From assembly GCA_021397845.1 (NCBI GenBank), contig CM038044.1, forward strand, positions 103,600,942 through 103,664,941: a DNA stretch of 64,000 nucleotides. Direction: 5' to 3'. Positions within the stretch are counted from its first letter, which is position 1. Every line of letters begins with the position of its first letter. The translations under genes and the position numbers were made by a program. Positions 1 through 10,275 of this stretch are shown one piece after another. The notes beneath the pieces were generated by a model that was not told where the DNA came from, made no database searches, and saw nothing but the letters and a program-made list of their open reading frames with translations. This DNA comes from Areca catechu. Its lineage: Eukaryota > Streptophyta > Magnoliopsida > Arecales > Arecaceae.

Positions 1-58
1 CAAGTGTCAACACTTGGTCAGGTGTCGACACTTGACAAAATCCAAGTGTCGACACTTG
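1..58. repeat. Dyad array (3 units) after pol of SIRE-A
   Basis: Three copies of the CAAGTGTCGACACTTG-type dyad lie in 58 bases, one with GTCAAC instead of GTCGAC. They sit just downstream of the pol stop on the minus strand, the same place as 30630-30711 in SIRE-C. More may lie beyond the window edge. Confidence 0.85.
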
Positions 59-189
59 GCCAAGAAAATCCAAAAAAAAAAAATAAAAAAATCTTCAAAA
101 AATTCAAGGAAGTTTTTAAAAGCTTTTGGGACTAAACACAAGTAATTTTTGAGTAAAATATCTTGGGTAAGAAGAAATTTGAGAGAGTT

Positions 190-1984
190 CTAGAAGAATG
201 GGTCAATGATACCTAACTCTCTTCTAATCATATAAAATCTTTCTTCACTCGATGGTTTGGTAAACACATCAACTAATTGATCATCAGTACACACAAATTC
301 AAGTAAAACATTAAAGTTTTGTACATGATCTCCTATGAAATGATGTCTTATTTCAATGTGTTTACTTCTTGAATGTTGCACAGGATTCTTTGTTAGATTG
401 ATTTCACTAGAATTGTCACATCTTATAGGTGTCTTAATTAGTTTAATGCCAAAGTCTTCGAGTTGTTGTTTGATCCAAAGGATTTGAGCACAATAGCTTT
501 CAGCTGCTATATTTCGGCTTCCGCCGTAGATAGAGCAACTGAATTCGTTTCTTGCTATTCCAAGAGATCAAATTTACTCCAAGAAAATGATAGGTTTCAC
601 TAGTACTTTTACGATCAAGTTTACACCCAGCAAAGTCAGAATCAAAATAAGCAATTAATTCAAATGAAGAATCTCTAGAGTACCATAAACCAATTTCAAT
701 TGTGCCAGATAGATATCTAAGTATACGTTTAATAGCCAAAAGATGAGACTCTTTAGGATTAGACTGATATCTAGCACATATACATACACTAAAAATGATA
801 TCTGGCCTACTGGCAGTAAGATATAGCAATGAACCGATCATGCCATGATATAGTTTTTGGTCAATAGATTTACCTGATTCATCCTTATCAAGTCTACAAG
901 AAGAGCTCATAGGGGTACCTAAAGGCTTGGTGTTCTCCATCCAAAACTTTTTGAATATTTCTTTTGTGTACATCGCTTGGATGATGAAGATCCCCTCTTT
1001 GGTTTGTTTTATTTGGAGTCCGAGGAAGAAATTCAGTTCTCCCATCATGCTCATCTCGAACTCACCCTGCATTAACTTTGTAAATTCTTGACAGAGAGAT
1101 TCGTTAGTAGCACCAAATATGATATCATCCACATAGATTTGTACTACTAAGAGATCATTATTCTTTTTCTTCAAAAATAAAGTTTTGTCTACATCATCTC
1201 TAGCAAAATCATTTTTGAGCAAAAAACAACTTAAACGATCATACCAAGCTCTAGGAGCTTGTTTCAAACCATACAAAGCTTTATAAAGTTTGAAAACATG
1301 ATTTGGAAATTCAAAATTTTCAAAACTAGGCGGTTGTTCAACATAAACCTCTTCTTCAATAAAACTATTTAAAAAGGCATTTTTGACATCCATTTGAAAC
1401 AATTTAAAATTCATAAAGCAAGTAAAAGCCAACAATAGCCAAATTGCCTTAAGTCTAGCCACAGAAGTAAAGGTTTCATCAAAATCTATCCCTTCCTCCT
1501 GATTGCATCCTTTGGCAACTAGTTTAGCTTTATTTCTTGTAACAATACCATTTTCATCAAGTTTATTTCAAAAAATCCATTTTGTGCCAATAATTGAAGT
1601 ATTTGAAGGCCTATCTACTAATGTCCAAACATTGTTTCTTTTGAATTGGTTAAGTTCATCTTGCATAGCATTTATCCAATTACTATCACATTCAACTTCC
1701 TCAATAGTTTTAGGTTCAATTTGAGAAACAAAAGCTAAATAATCACAGATATTTCTAAGGAATGATCGAGTACTTACACCTTTAGATGGATCACCAATAA
1801 TTAGTTCTTTTGGGTGTCTATGAGCATACCTCCATTCTTTTGGTAGTGGATCAATAGTAGATGTATTTTCATCACCTTGTGCTTGATCTCCTTCAGTATT
1901 TTGATCATCTTCTTGTTCCTTGGTAGGTTCTTCGTTGTTGTTTACACTTTCAATTTTCTTGGTACCTGTTTCATCAGAAAGCAC
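190..1984 (-). pseudogene. SIRE-A reverse transcriptase and RNase H (broken)
   Basis: This is the 3' part of pol. The RT domain reads over 500-1462 and its N-terminal flank over 1568-1984. The IYVDDIIFG active-site box and the LYGLKQAPRAWYDRL motif are both present. RNase H continues to the stop at 190, with the QHSRSKHIEIRHHFI and DVFTKP motifs typical of copia C-termini. The frame changes near 500 (an A is missing after the SSKK-like motif compared with SIRE-C) and between the RT pieces around 1500-1570. In SIRE-C most of this region is one frame. RT copies element RNA into DNA in virus-like particles and RNase H removes the RNA strand. This copy cannot encode either enzyme intact. Confidence 0.9.
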
Positions 1985-3314
1985 ATCTTCTTTTCTAGAA
2001 GATTTTTGTCAGATTCATCAAATACCACATGTATGGATTCTTCAACAACAAGTGTTCTTCTATTGAAGATCCTGTATGCCTTACTAGATGTAGAGTAGCC
2101 TAGAAAGACACCCTCATCTGACTTGGCATCAAATTTACTCAAATTATCTTTACCATTGTTTAAGATGAAACAACGGCATCTAAAAGTACGAAAATAATGA
2201 ATTGAAAGTTTTTTATCCTTCCAAAGCTCATATGGTGTTTTCTTTAAAATTGGTCGGATTAAAACTCGATTTAAAACATATCATGCAGTATTTATGGCTT
2301 CCATCCAAAAATATCTAGGTAAGTCATTTTCACAAAGCATAGTGCATGCCATTTCTTTAAGAGTTCTATATTTCCTTTCTACCACCCCATTTTGTTGAGG
2401 TGTCCTAGGTACTGAAAAATTGTGATGAATGCCATTTTCAATACAAAATTTATCAAAATTAGCATTTTCAAATTCGGTTCCATGATCACTTCTCAAAGAT
2501 ACGACTGAAACACCTTTTTATTTGAAACTCGTTTATGAAATCTAATGAATTCAAAAAATGTTTCATCTTTATGTGCTAAAAACATGACCCATGTAAATCA
2601 TGAGAAATTATCTACAATGACTAGACCGTACTTCTTACCTCCCAAACTAGATGTTCTAGTTGGCCCAAAGAGGTCCATGTGAAGCAACTCTAAGGGTCAA
2701 GATGTAGAGATTACTCTTTTTGGTTTGAAAGAGGATTTGGTTTGTTTTCCAAGCTGATATGTACTACAAATCTTGTCTATTTCAAAACTAAGTTTTGGCA
2801 AATCTTTTATTAAATTCTTTTTACTAAGTTTTGAAATTAAATGCATACTAGCATGTCCTAGTCTACGATGCCAAAGCTAATTAGTTTCATTGATCTTGGC
2901 TTCCATTGCCACTAGGCATTGACCATTTTGAACTGGAAGATCATCAAGATTAACCATATAAATATTATCATGCCTATGACCAATGAACTTGATGCCATTG
3001 TCATCTAAAATAGAAACAATACACATAGAAGATTCGAAAATAACTTTAAAATCCATGTTACAAAATTGACTAATACTAAGCAAGTTATGTTTCAAACCAT
3101 CAACATATAAAACATTATCAATGTAAGAAAAGAGGGTGATATGGACTTTACCAATACCAACAATTTTGCCCTTTCCATTATCATCAAAAGTCACATTGCC
3201 ACCATTTTGATATTCGAGTGATGAGAACTGCTCCATATCTCCTATCATATGCCTTGAACAACCGCTATCAAGATACCACATTCTTTTCTTATTGGTTGCA
3301 AGGCATACCTGCAA
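1985..3314 (-). pseudogene. SIRE-A protease and integrase (broken)
   Basis: The protease reads over 2877-3314 with the WYLDSGCSRHM active-site box. The GAG-pre-integrase zinc region and integrase core follow. The second catalytic Asp lies in MRSDHGTEF and the Glu in NGVVERK (2281-2496), giving the D,D35E pattern. A stop at 2598-2600 (TGA) falls within the core at the site also stopped in SIRE-C. At least one frameshift separates this from 2281-2496, which is in another frame. The integrase C-terminal tail (GVFLGYSTSSKAYR) is at 1942-2142. The family role is polyprotein cleavage (protease) and insertion of cDNA (integrase). Confidence 0.88.
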
Positions 3315-3320
3315 TAAAGA

Positions 3321-3323
3321 TCA
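3321..3323 (-). other. In-frame TGA between gag and pol of SIRE-A
   Basis: The gag reading frame ends ...PKVST-stop, and pol resumes in the same frame with SLLQVCLATNKK. The same TGA sits at the same place in SIRE-C (27366-27368), and a TGA sits there in the diverged SIRE-B (near 13300). It could be a readthrough site or a normal gag end. Pol has no obvious ATG of its own nearby. Confidence 0.75.
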
Positions 3324-5019
3324 AGTGGAGACTTTAGGTATCCAAGTCATCTTGGATCCTTTTAGGTTAGTGGTATTGGTTCCTTTTGGAATCCAAACTT
3401 CTTTAATATTACTCAGTCTTCTTTTATTGCACATATATGATTTATGCCCTATAGTACCACATGCATAACAAGTAATGGATGAAGATGCAGGTACAAAGAA
3501 ATTTTTGAAAAGTTTTTGTTTCTTATGAGTTCTAAATCCTAAACCTGCTCTATCAAAAATAGCTCTTTGGTTATTTAAAAGCATATTTAACTTTTCAGAA
3601 CTGTAAGTAAATTTATCTACAAAAGGTTTTAACTTTTCAAGTTCTTCTTTATATTTTTGTTTTCATTTAAAATTTCATTGTTTTGTTTTGAAAGATTTTC
3701 ATTTGAAACTGAAGGACTTTTCTTTTTCAAAACTTTTTTTTCCTTTTCAAGAACTAAAATGTTATCATTTAATTTTTTATTTTGAAGAAGAAGGCAGTCA
3801 TTTTCATTTGAAAACTTATCATTTGCTTTGGCTAATTCCAAATTTTGCATTTTCAAATCTTTATGTTTTGACTTTAGTTTTTGAAATTCTATAACTAATT
3901 CATCAAAAACTTCATGAAGTTCATGAAATGTAAATTCATTCTCAATTTCAGATTGTACCTCATCATGATCCGCCATCAGATAGAAGTTTGCAACTTCCTG
4001 TTGTTCTTCCTCAGAGCTGGAGTCCTCACTATCACTCCAGGTTGCCATCATGGCCTTCTTTCTTAATTTTCTTTTGCTTTTCTTGAGTAAGGGGTAGTCC
4101 ACTTTAAAATGACCTGGTTTCTTGCATTCAAAGCAAGTGGGCTGCTCCTTATCTTTCTCCTTCTCTTTCTCTTTACTTGGCTTACCTTTCAGGGGTTTCT
4201 TCTTGAAGTTAAAATTTTTCTTTCTCATGAACTTTCTAAATTTTCTTACCATTAGAGCCGTCTCATCTTCTTCGTCATCTTCTTCGGAGTCATCGCTTGA
4301 TTCTTCTCTAGTAGTGGATTTGAAAGCGACACTTTCTTCTTTTTATCGACTTTCACATTCTTTTGTTTGAGAGAGAGCTCATAAGTCATCAGTGAGCCCA
4401 ACAATTGTTCAAGTGGAAGAGTGTTGACATCCTTGGCTTCTTCAATAGCAGTCACCTTTGCATCCCAAGAAGCCGGTAGAGACTTGAGAAGTTTGTTTAC
4501 AAGTTCATCATTAGAAACAACTTTTTCTAGACTTCTCAAGCCATTCACAATATTTGTGAACCTAGTATACATCTCACTAATAGACTCAGTAGGTTCCATT
4601 CTAAACATTTCATAAGTATGAATGAGCATGTTGACCTTAGTTATTTTCACTTGGTATGTACCCTCATGGATAACCTCAAGTGTATCCCAAATCTTCTTGG
4701 TGGAGAGACAATTAGATATTCTATTGAATTCACTTAGATCAAGAGAGCAAAACAACAAGTTCATAACCTTAGTATTAAGCTCTATTTGCTTAATGTCATT
4801 CTCATCCCAATCATCTTCCATTTTTGGAGTGAGAATGCCATTAACCAACATAGTAGGCTGATGAGGACCTTTTACAATTTTCCTCCATATATTATAATCA
4901 ATAGCTTGAATAAAAATGTGCATGCGTGTTTTCCAATACGTGTAATTTGCACCATTAAAGAGTGGGGGATGATTTGAAGCTTGAGCTTCAATAACATCCA
5001 TTCCTATTGGGGCTACCAT
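3321..5019 (-). pseudogene. SIRE-A gag (three frames)
   Basis: Gag starts at the ATG at 5019, about 45 bases after the primer site, and reads 255 residues to 4252 (UBN2-type copia gag fold: LFNGANYTYWKTRM, LPASWDAKV, LLGSLMTYELSL). It continues in another frame (3629-4252) with a Lys-rich stretch and the zinc knuckle CFECKKPGHFKVDYP, where the final Cys of CCHC is replaced by Tyr. A long coiled coil rich in Lys, Asn, Leu and Glu follows. A third frame (3321-3584) has a second, intact knuckle CYACGTIGHKSYMC. Two frameshifts break the gene. Gag forms the particle that packages element RNA. Confidence 0.9.
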
Positions 5020-5061
5020 GATCTTTTACTCAAGATCCTTAAACCTACAAGAGAGTACCGG

Positions 5062-5073
5062 TGCTCTGATACC
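5062..5073 (-). other. Primer binding site of SIRE-A (initiator Met tRNA)
   Basis: On the minus strand this reads TGGTATCAGAGC, complementary to the 3' end of plant initiator methionine tRNA. It lies two bases inside the LTR edge. Confidence 0.92.
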
Positions 5074-5824
5074 ACTTGTTGCCCAGAAATGGAGCCCAAG
5101 AGGGGGGGTGAATTGGGTCTTTTAAAATTTAAAACAGTAATGTGAAGGTCTAATGGTATTTGTGAGTAATAAATTCAATGCACAAGATTGAATGCAGTGG
5201 AAAGCAGTAAATAAGATGCAATAAACAAGGAGCAAGAAAGGGAGAAGGCAATCACACACAAACACAATATTTATAGTGGTTTGGTACAAACCTAGCACCT
5301 ACATCTACTCCCCAAGCCATCCTTGGGAATGCCACTATAATCCAATCAAGATTATAGCCGACTCGTTTTTCAAAAGGCTCACAAGTCAAAACCTATGTTG
5401 GTTTTGTTACCTAGGCTCACCAACAAATCTCAATACTTGTTTTATCTTCGGGCTCACAAGTTAACCCTAGTTGGTTTTGTCCCTTTGGCTCACCAACAAA
5501 CCACAACAACCTTCTTTCAAGACATCCTTGAAAGCAAGGTCAAATCATAAGATAAAATCAGATATACAATTTCAAAAATAAGACAAACTCTCTTCAAGAG
5601 TAGAATAGAAGCTTTGAAGCTCAAGTTGATACTTTGTCTTGTCTCCTCCTTGAAATATCCTTCAAACTCCTCTTTTGGAATGAAGTAAGGATGGACTTGT
5701 AAGCTTTTTCAGGGAATCAAACTTTAAATAGCTCTTGATGTGAAGTTCTTTAGAGAATCTTGGCTTTTTGGCTTTCAATGGACTTCAATACACTTTTCTT
5801 CCTTTTGAATGAGGTTGGTGAAGG

Positions 5825-5831
5825 TTAAATA
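5825..5831 (-). promoter_or_regulatory. TATA-like box in SIRE-A LTR
   Basis: TATTTAA on the minus strand is conserved at the same place in both SIRE-C LTRs (24872-24878 and 34424-34430). It lies about 115 bases downstream of the dyad array, so the array would sit in U3. The transcription start was not determined. Confidence 0.55.
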
Positions 5832-5944
5832 CAACTGAAAACTTCCAAAAAATGGTTTGTGACCGTTGGAGCCTCGAATCTAGCCATTTGAAGCTTGAAA
5901 AGTGATTTCTGCAAGTCAGAAAAATAGATCTGTTAGGGCTGTCA

Positions 5945-6224
5945 GTTGTCGACACTTGATTTCTAGGTGTCGATACTTGAACTTTCAAGTGTCGACACTT
6001 GATGCACAGGTGTCGACACTTGACATAAAAACCCTTCATTGGCAAAGTTCTGTGTTTTCAAAAATCTCAGGCCTTGAGTTGATACTTGGAAATCTAAGTG
6101 TCGACACTTGAATTGCAGGTGTCGATACTTGAGTTCTGGGTGTCTACACTTGGCATGCCAAGGGATTTTTCTGCATGCCAAATGCTGAAGTGTCGACACT
6201 TGACTTCCCAGGTGTCGACACTTG
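5945..6224. repeat. Dyad array in SIRE-A LTR (about 10 units)
   Basis: About ten copies of a 16-bp dyad, best form CAAGTGTCGACACTTG, with half-site variants AGGTGTC and TAAGTGTC. Clustered units are spaced 21-22 bases apart. Most keep the central GTCGAC. Confidence 0.9.
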
Positions 6225-6513
6225 ACTTTGAAAAATTCATAATCAAGTGCAAATTAAGCCAAAAATACAAACATTAATTTTGAAATTTAAATGGAACATA
6301 AACAATCAAAAATTGAACATGTATAAGCCTTTTTGCATGAAGAGGATGTCCTAAATTGCGAAAAATGCTCCGTGCCACTGCGTGCCATGATACTTAAACT
6401 TTTGAGAATTTGAGGTGCTTGCTTCCTGAAAACTCATAGCTAGAAATATACATTAGTATACAATATGTATTCAATGTTTTGTTATTCATCAAAATCATTG
6501 GGTGGAGCCAATA

Positions 6514-7142
6514 ATGAGCTTATGAACGGGAGCACTTCTCCTTTGCGAACAGGGTAGAGGGACAGCTTGGCACTTTGGGGAAGATGGAGACGGCATGAAA
6601 CGGAAGAACAGTGGGATAGCTGGGGCCTCGCACCCCTCGACGTCGCCAGCGGTGACGAAGGCAGTGGTGGAGCCTCGCCGTCCTCGATGTTATAATAGTA
6701 ACGAAGGCAGTTGAAAAAAGTCAATCGGAGAAGAAGAACCTTTCATTTGTATTATATTCTCTGTCTCCTTTCTTACAAACCATAGCCTTATTTATAGGAT
6801 TCGGACAGAGGGTTCCAGAATGGGTTTACAACATAACTAATCTAATGATTAGTTACAAACTCAACTAACCACTAACTAATCCAAGGATTAGATGCAAAAT
6901 ATAACTAATCCTAAGAAGTGGCGGGGAATTTGTTACAACAGATTTTCAAGGATTTCCCATATTTTAAAATTACAAAAATGATGCAAGAAAATTCTGGAAA
7001 ATTTTGGAAATTTTTCAGCTCCTGGAATTTTGTTTGACTGTGTCTTAAGTTGGCTTGGCGGTCAAGATGCAGGTCCTATTCTTCTTGTTCTGTTATCCAG
7101 ATGGGTCCTCAAGTCTTGGTCTTTGTCTTGGTGTCCCCACCA
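6514..7142 (-). repeat. Partial 3' LTR of gypsy1
   Basis: It matches 11613-12237 of the other LTR and ends with the same ..GTGTCCCCACCA at 7142. The start is cut by SIRE-A. On the minus strand the LTR begins TGGTGGGGACACC. Confidence 0.9.
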
Positions 7143-7796
7143 TTTTTCCTGGGGTGGGAAAGAACTCAACCCCGTTGAGTAAAGGTTTGTTTGGCTTTGA
7201 TACTCTTCCAAGAGATCCGAATCAATGCGTTGTAGGTCCTCTCTAGTAATCCATGAGTCCTTTGATTCAGGATAACCTTGCCATTTTACCAAGTAGTGCT
7301 GATAGCCATTTCGTCGAGTACTGATAGCTTGATCATCCAGGATTCGCTCGATCTTCTCTCTTCGCTCATGCCATTTTTGTGGACATTCCAGGATAGTCTC
7401 TCTCTCAAGTAAAGGGTCAAGCCCGAATGCCTCACTAAGAATTACTATCGGTTCCCTGTACTCAGTTAGATCGGAAACATTGAAGGTGGAGCTAATGCCT
7501 AAATTAGGGGGTAACTCGAGCACATAGGCATTGGGTCCAATAATTTTATAGGGTCCGGTACTTCGGGAATGCAATTTCTTGATGGTTCCAAGAAGAAACT
7601 ATTCAGGTCTGAGTCTTATCATGACAAAATCCCTTATAGAAAATTCTTTGAAACATTTTCTAGAATCAGCTAGTCTTTTATAAGCATCGTTACTCATTTT
7701 GATCTTTTGGGTGATTTTCTTACGCAAATTTCTAACATGCTGTGCAAAAGATTTGGCTGATTTAGACACTCTAGCATGCAATGGTAGGGGAGTCAA
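7062..7796 (-). pseudogene. Gypsy1 integrase C-terminus and chromodomain
   Basis: Two pieces in different frames. The first (7599-7796) matches the stretch after the gypsy integrase core (PLHARVSKSAKSFAQHVRNL, DFVMIRLRPE). The second (7062-7574, 170 residues) has the GPNAYVLELPPNLGIS motif and then a chromodomain, with HYLVKWQGYPESKDSWI as its aromatic-cage region. Chromodomains in this clade are thought to steer integration to marked heterochromatin. The ORF reads past the LTR boundary, so its last 27 or so residues are encoded by the 3' LTR. Between the pieces the frame is lost near 7575-7600. Confidence 0.85.
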
Positions 7797-7975
7797 ATCA
7801 AGTGGTTTATTAGGTTGGTACCCATGGACAATCTTGAAAGGGCTCTCTTTCGAGAATCAGTCAAATTATTTTAAAATTTGTACTTAATGCAAATTTTAAT
7901 ATGATGCAAAGTGCATACTCAACTATGCATTCCTATTGAGGGAAAAAATTTTATTGGACTCTCTAGGGCCTAAAC

Positions 7976-9540
7976 CTAACAGACTATAAATCCTCTAGGT
8001 TTGATCTTGGTCCAGTGTGCACTTGAAAATTTACAATGGATACCTAACAAATGCCATAAGGTCTTCCAAAAGTAGGTCGCAAACCTAACATACTCAAAGA
8101 ATTGGTACAACCGAATAATCTCAACATAGTGTAGTTTGCAAGTTTGGGAAGCATTGCAAACCTTAGGATATGACAGGAAATCGAAATTTTGTGATAATTT
8201 ATTGGGCTTAGGGAACAGATCTTGGTGACTTGTGGAGACCTTAAGATTAGAATATTGAGCTATGGGTGTCATAAGGTCAAATTGATGAATAGAGAATTTG
8301 GTCAAAGTAAGTGTAGATTCTTCATGCAAGGAAGGCTTAGTTAGTTCCAGAAAAAGGTTATCAACAGGAATGAGCTCTTTACAAGGGGGCTGAATTAGGT
8401 CTTGGATTAAGGCTAAAAGAGTAGGTTCTTCCAAAGGGCATTGATTTACAGGAACCAAGTCCTCACTAATTTCTTGTCGCTCTAGTGTTTCTGGACTAGG
8501 CTCAATAATCTTATCTCCTACATGGACTTTCTTAGGTAAGGTATTAGAGTTGAAATCTTCTCCTTCATACTCATCTAATAAACTCATGTCAGCCTCATAT
8601 ATTTTCTCAATGGGCTCAGACTTGTCCACTTCCTTCCCTAGCTCTTCAATCTGGGGATACCCTAAGTCTTGAATATTAGTGCACTCAATTTGTACTTCAG
8701 GGTTCTTGTTCCTATCATTCATATGAACTAATGGGACAGTAGAAGTTGGTTGGTCTAAGGGAAGTTGAATAGGGTTGGGTTTGGGTTCAAAGATACTAAC
8801 CCTGCTGGGCTTAACTTGGTAGTTCATGAATTTTCTTTAATATGACTCAAATTCCCTAGCAGTGTGATAGGCTTCTTCCAGGCTATAAATCTTCCAATGG
8901 AGAAGTTCCCGCTGAATATCCCTATGTAGACCATCTCGAAACCTAGCTATGGTCTCAGACTTACATTCAGTGGTGTTACATCTCCTGATAAGCTCCTGGA
9001 ATTTCTTGATATACTCAGACACTAGCCATCACCCTGTCTCAGTCGGTACCATCGATCTAAAAGTCTTTGTTCATAGAATCTACCTAGGTACTTATCTATC
9101 AACTTACCTCTCATGTCTCTCCAAGTACTTATTTCCTCTCCTTTGTGATAATATTCACGCTCAATAACATACCAATGCGACCTAGCATGTTGGGTGAACT
9201 TGGTTTTGGCCAACCTAACCTGTCCTAATTTCGATAGGTTAGTGCGCTCAAAATACTGATCCATTTGTTCTTCCCAATCGATATACACCTTAGGGTATAG
9301 GCTTCCATTAAAAGTGGGGGCATAAGGTTCGACGCGCCAAATGGGTCTTTCCTCTGGTTTGGTCATTGAAAAAAATGGAGTCTCGGGTTTATGCTCAAAT
9401 GGTGGCCTAGGGGTTCTCTCCATGGAATCAAGTCGTGCCTCACATTGGTTTAACCTGGTCAATTGGGTAGACAATTGAGCAGACATTTGGGCAAAGTGTT
9501 CTGACATGGTTTTTAACAATGCTTCTTGCAGGTTGTCCAT
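7976..9540 (-). pseudogene. Gypsy1 gag with acidic tail fused to an integrase fragment
   Basis: Gag starts at the ATG at 9540 (coiled-coil-like start, then FNGSLYPKVYIDWEEQMDQ, RWYRLRQGDG). It shifts by one base near 9022, continues to a TAA at 8837-8839, and then in the same frame runs on as a 283-residue stretch to 7976. That stretch is acidic and Pro/Leu-rich and shows no CCHC knuckle, protease or RT. Its last 50 or so residues are integrase core (SQTCKLHYVEIIRLY, YFWKTLWHLLG). Gag has therefore been joined to the middle of integrase by a deletion of most of pol. Whether the product is made is unknown. Confidence 0.75.
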
Positions 9541-10254
9541 AGATGACTCAGGCTGATATGAGGTTCATGCTCTAGTGGACATGATTCAAGCATGCAAAAT
9601 CGTCTACGATCTACTAGACCTAGAATCTAAACTAGTTGCCTAAGTCAAGGTGGCAAACCAGTCTATAGTAATCCTATTCTTGGCTAGGTAGGTGTAGGGG
9701 AGTGGAGGTCCCTGAATGCCAACCTTAGACCCCAATCTGGGATTGGCCGGTAGGCAGACCAACTCACTAGCCCTAAATCACCAAGCCTAGACACCAAGAG
9801 TAGTAGCGCACACAGAATGGGCTGACACTATGAATAGACACTTAGTCTTGACTCGACCAGTTGGTGTCCCTAAGCTCTCTAGAGCAAAAGTACATTTCTA
9901 TTGTATTTTAATTAGAAGCTTGGGTCTGGAATGCAGGGTGGTTGTTTTGGGCTAAGGAAAGGTAATGAAGTCCTTCCCTTATATTATGATATTGCCGCCC
10001 TTAAGTAGCTTAATGCAAAATATGAAATGCACATTCCACAATCCTAATGCAAACTAAGAAAACATAATGAAACACAGATATATATATATATTTTGTAAGC
10101 TTGCGATTAAACAATGAAATAAAGAAATGCGGTAAAACTAAACCAAGCAAAAGAACTAATCAGCTAACAAAATACTGTGAAAAAAAGAAGTGAGTGAACT
10201 AAACAAAATGCATGTCCTAACTGTGCTCTGACACCAAGAATGATGTGGAACTAT
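9541..10254 (-). other. Gypsy1 untranslated leader
   Basis: This lies between primer site and gag ATG. It has no coding pattern, is AT-rich towards 10080 with a short AT run, and shows no recognisable motif. Confidence 0.6.
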
Positions 10255-10266
10255 GCTCTGATACCA
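10225..10266 (-). other. Primer binding site of gypsy1, duplicated
   Basis: The main site at 10255-10266 reads TGGTATCAGAGC on the minus strand (initiator Met tRNA). A second near-copy at 10225-10236 (TGGTGTCAGAGC) lies 30 bases further in, and both are followed on the plus strand by AAGAATG-like sequence. This suggests a small duplication of the LTR/primer junction. Confidence 0.75.
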
Positions 10267-10275
10267 AAGAATGGG

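Larger units (their letters stand above)
1..6513 (-). mobile_element. SIRE-A: Ty1/copia (SIRE/Maximus-type) element, 3' LTR outside the window
   Basis: The order on the minus strand is LTR (6513-5076), primer site, gag, protease, integrase, reverse transcriptase, RNase H, then a non-coding stretch with dyad repeats that runs off the window start. This order (integrase before RT) defines Ty1/copia. The long gag with a coiled coil and the roughly 1.4-kb LTR match the SIRE/Maximus lineage as I know it. It was inserted into the 3' LTR of gypsy1: 6514-6518 (ATGAG) should be one target duplication and its partner lies outside the window. It is closely related to SIRE-C (24161-35162). The genes are broken by frameshifts, so it cannot move on its own. 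Confidence 0.9.
5076..6513 (-). repeat. 5' LTR of SIRE-A
   Basis: This 1438-bp LTR begins at the primer-site side (CAACA on the minus strand) and ends at 6513. The outer end reads TATTGG where SIRE-C has TGTTGG. It aligns throughout with the SIRE-C LTRs. It contains a dyad array (5945-6224) and, 3' of that on the minus strand, a TATTTAA box (5825-5831). Confidence 0.9.

Noticed and set aside
5062..5073. tRNA genes at TGGTATCAGAGC sites
   Set aside because: Only 12-14 bases complementary to the tRNA 3' end, at LTR edges: primer binding sites, not tRNA genes.
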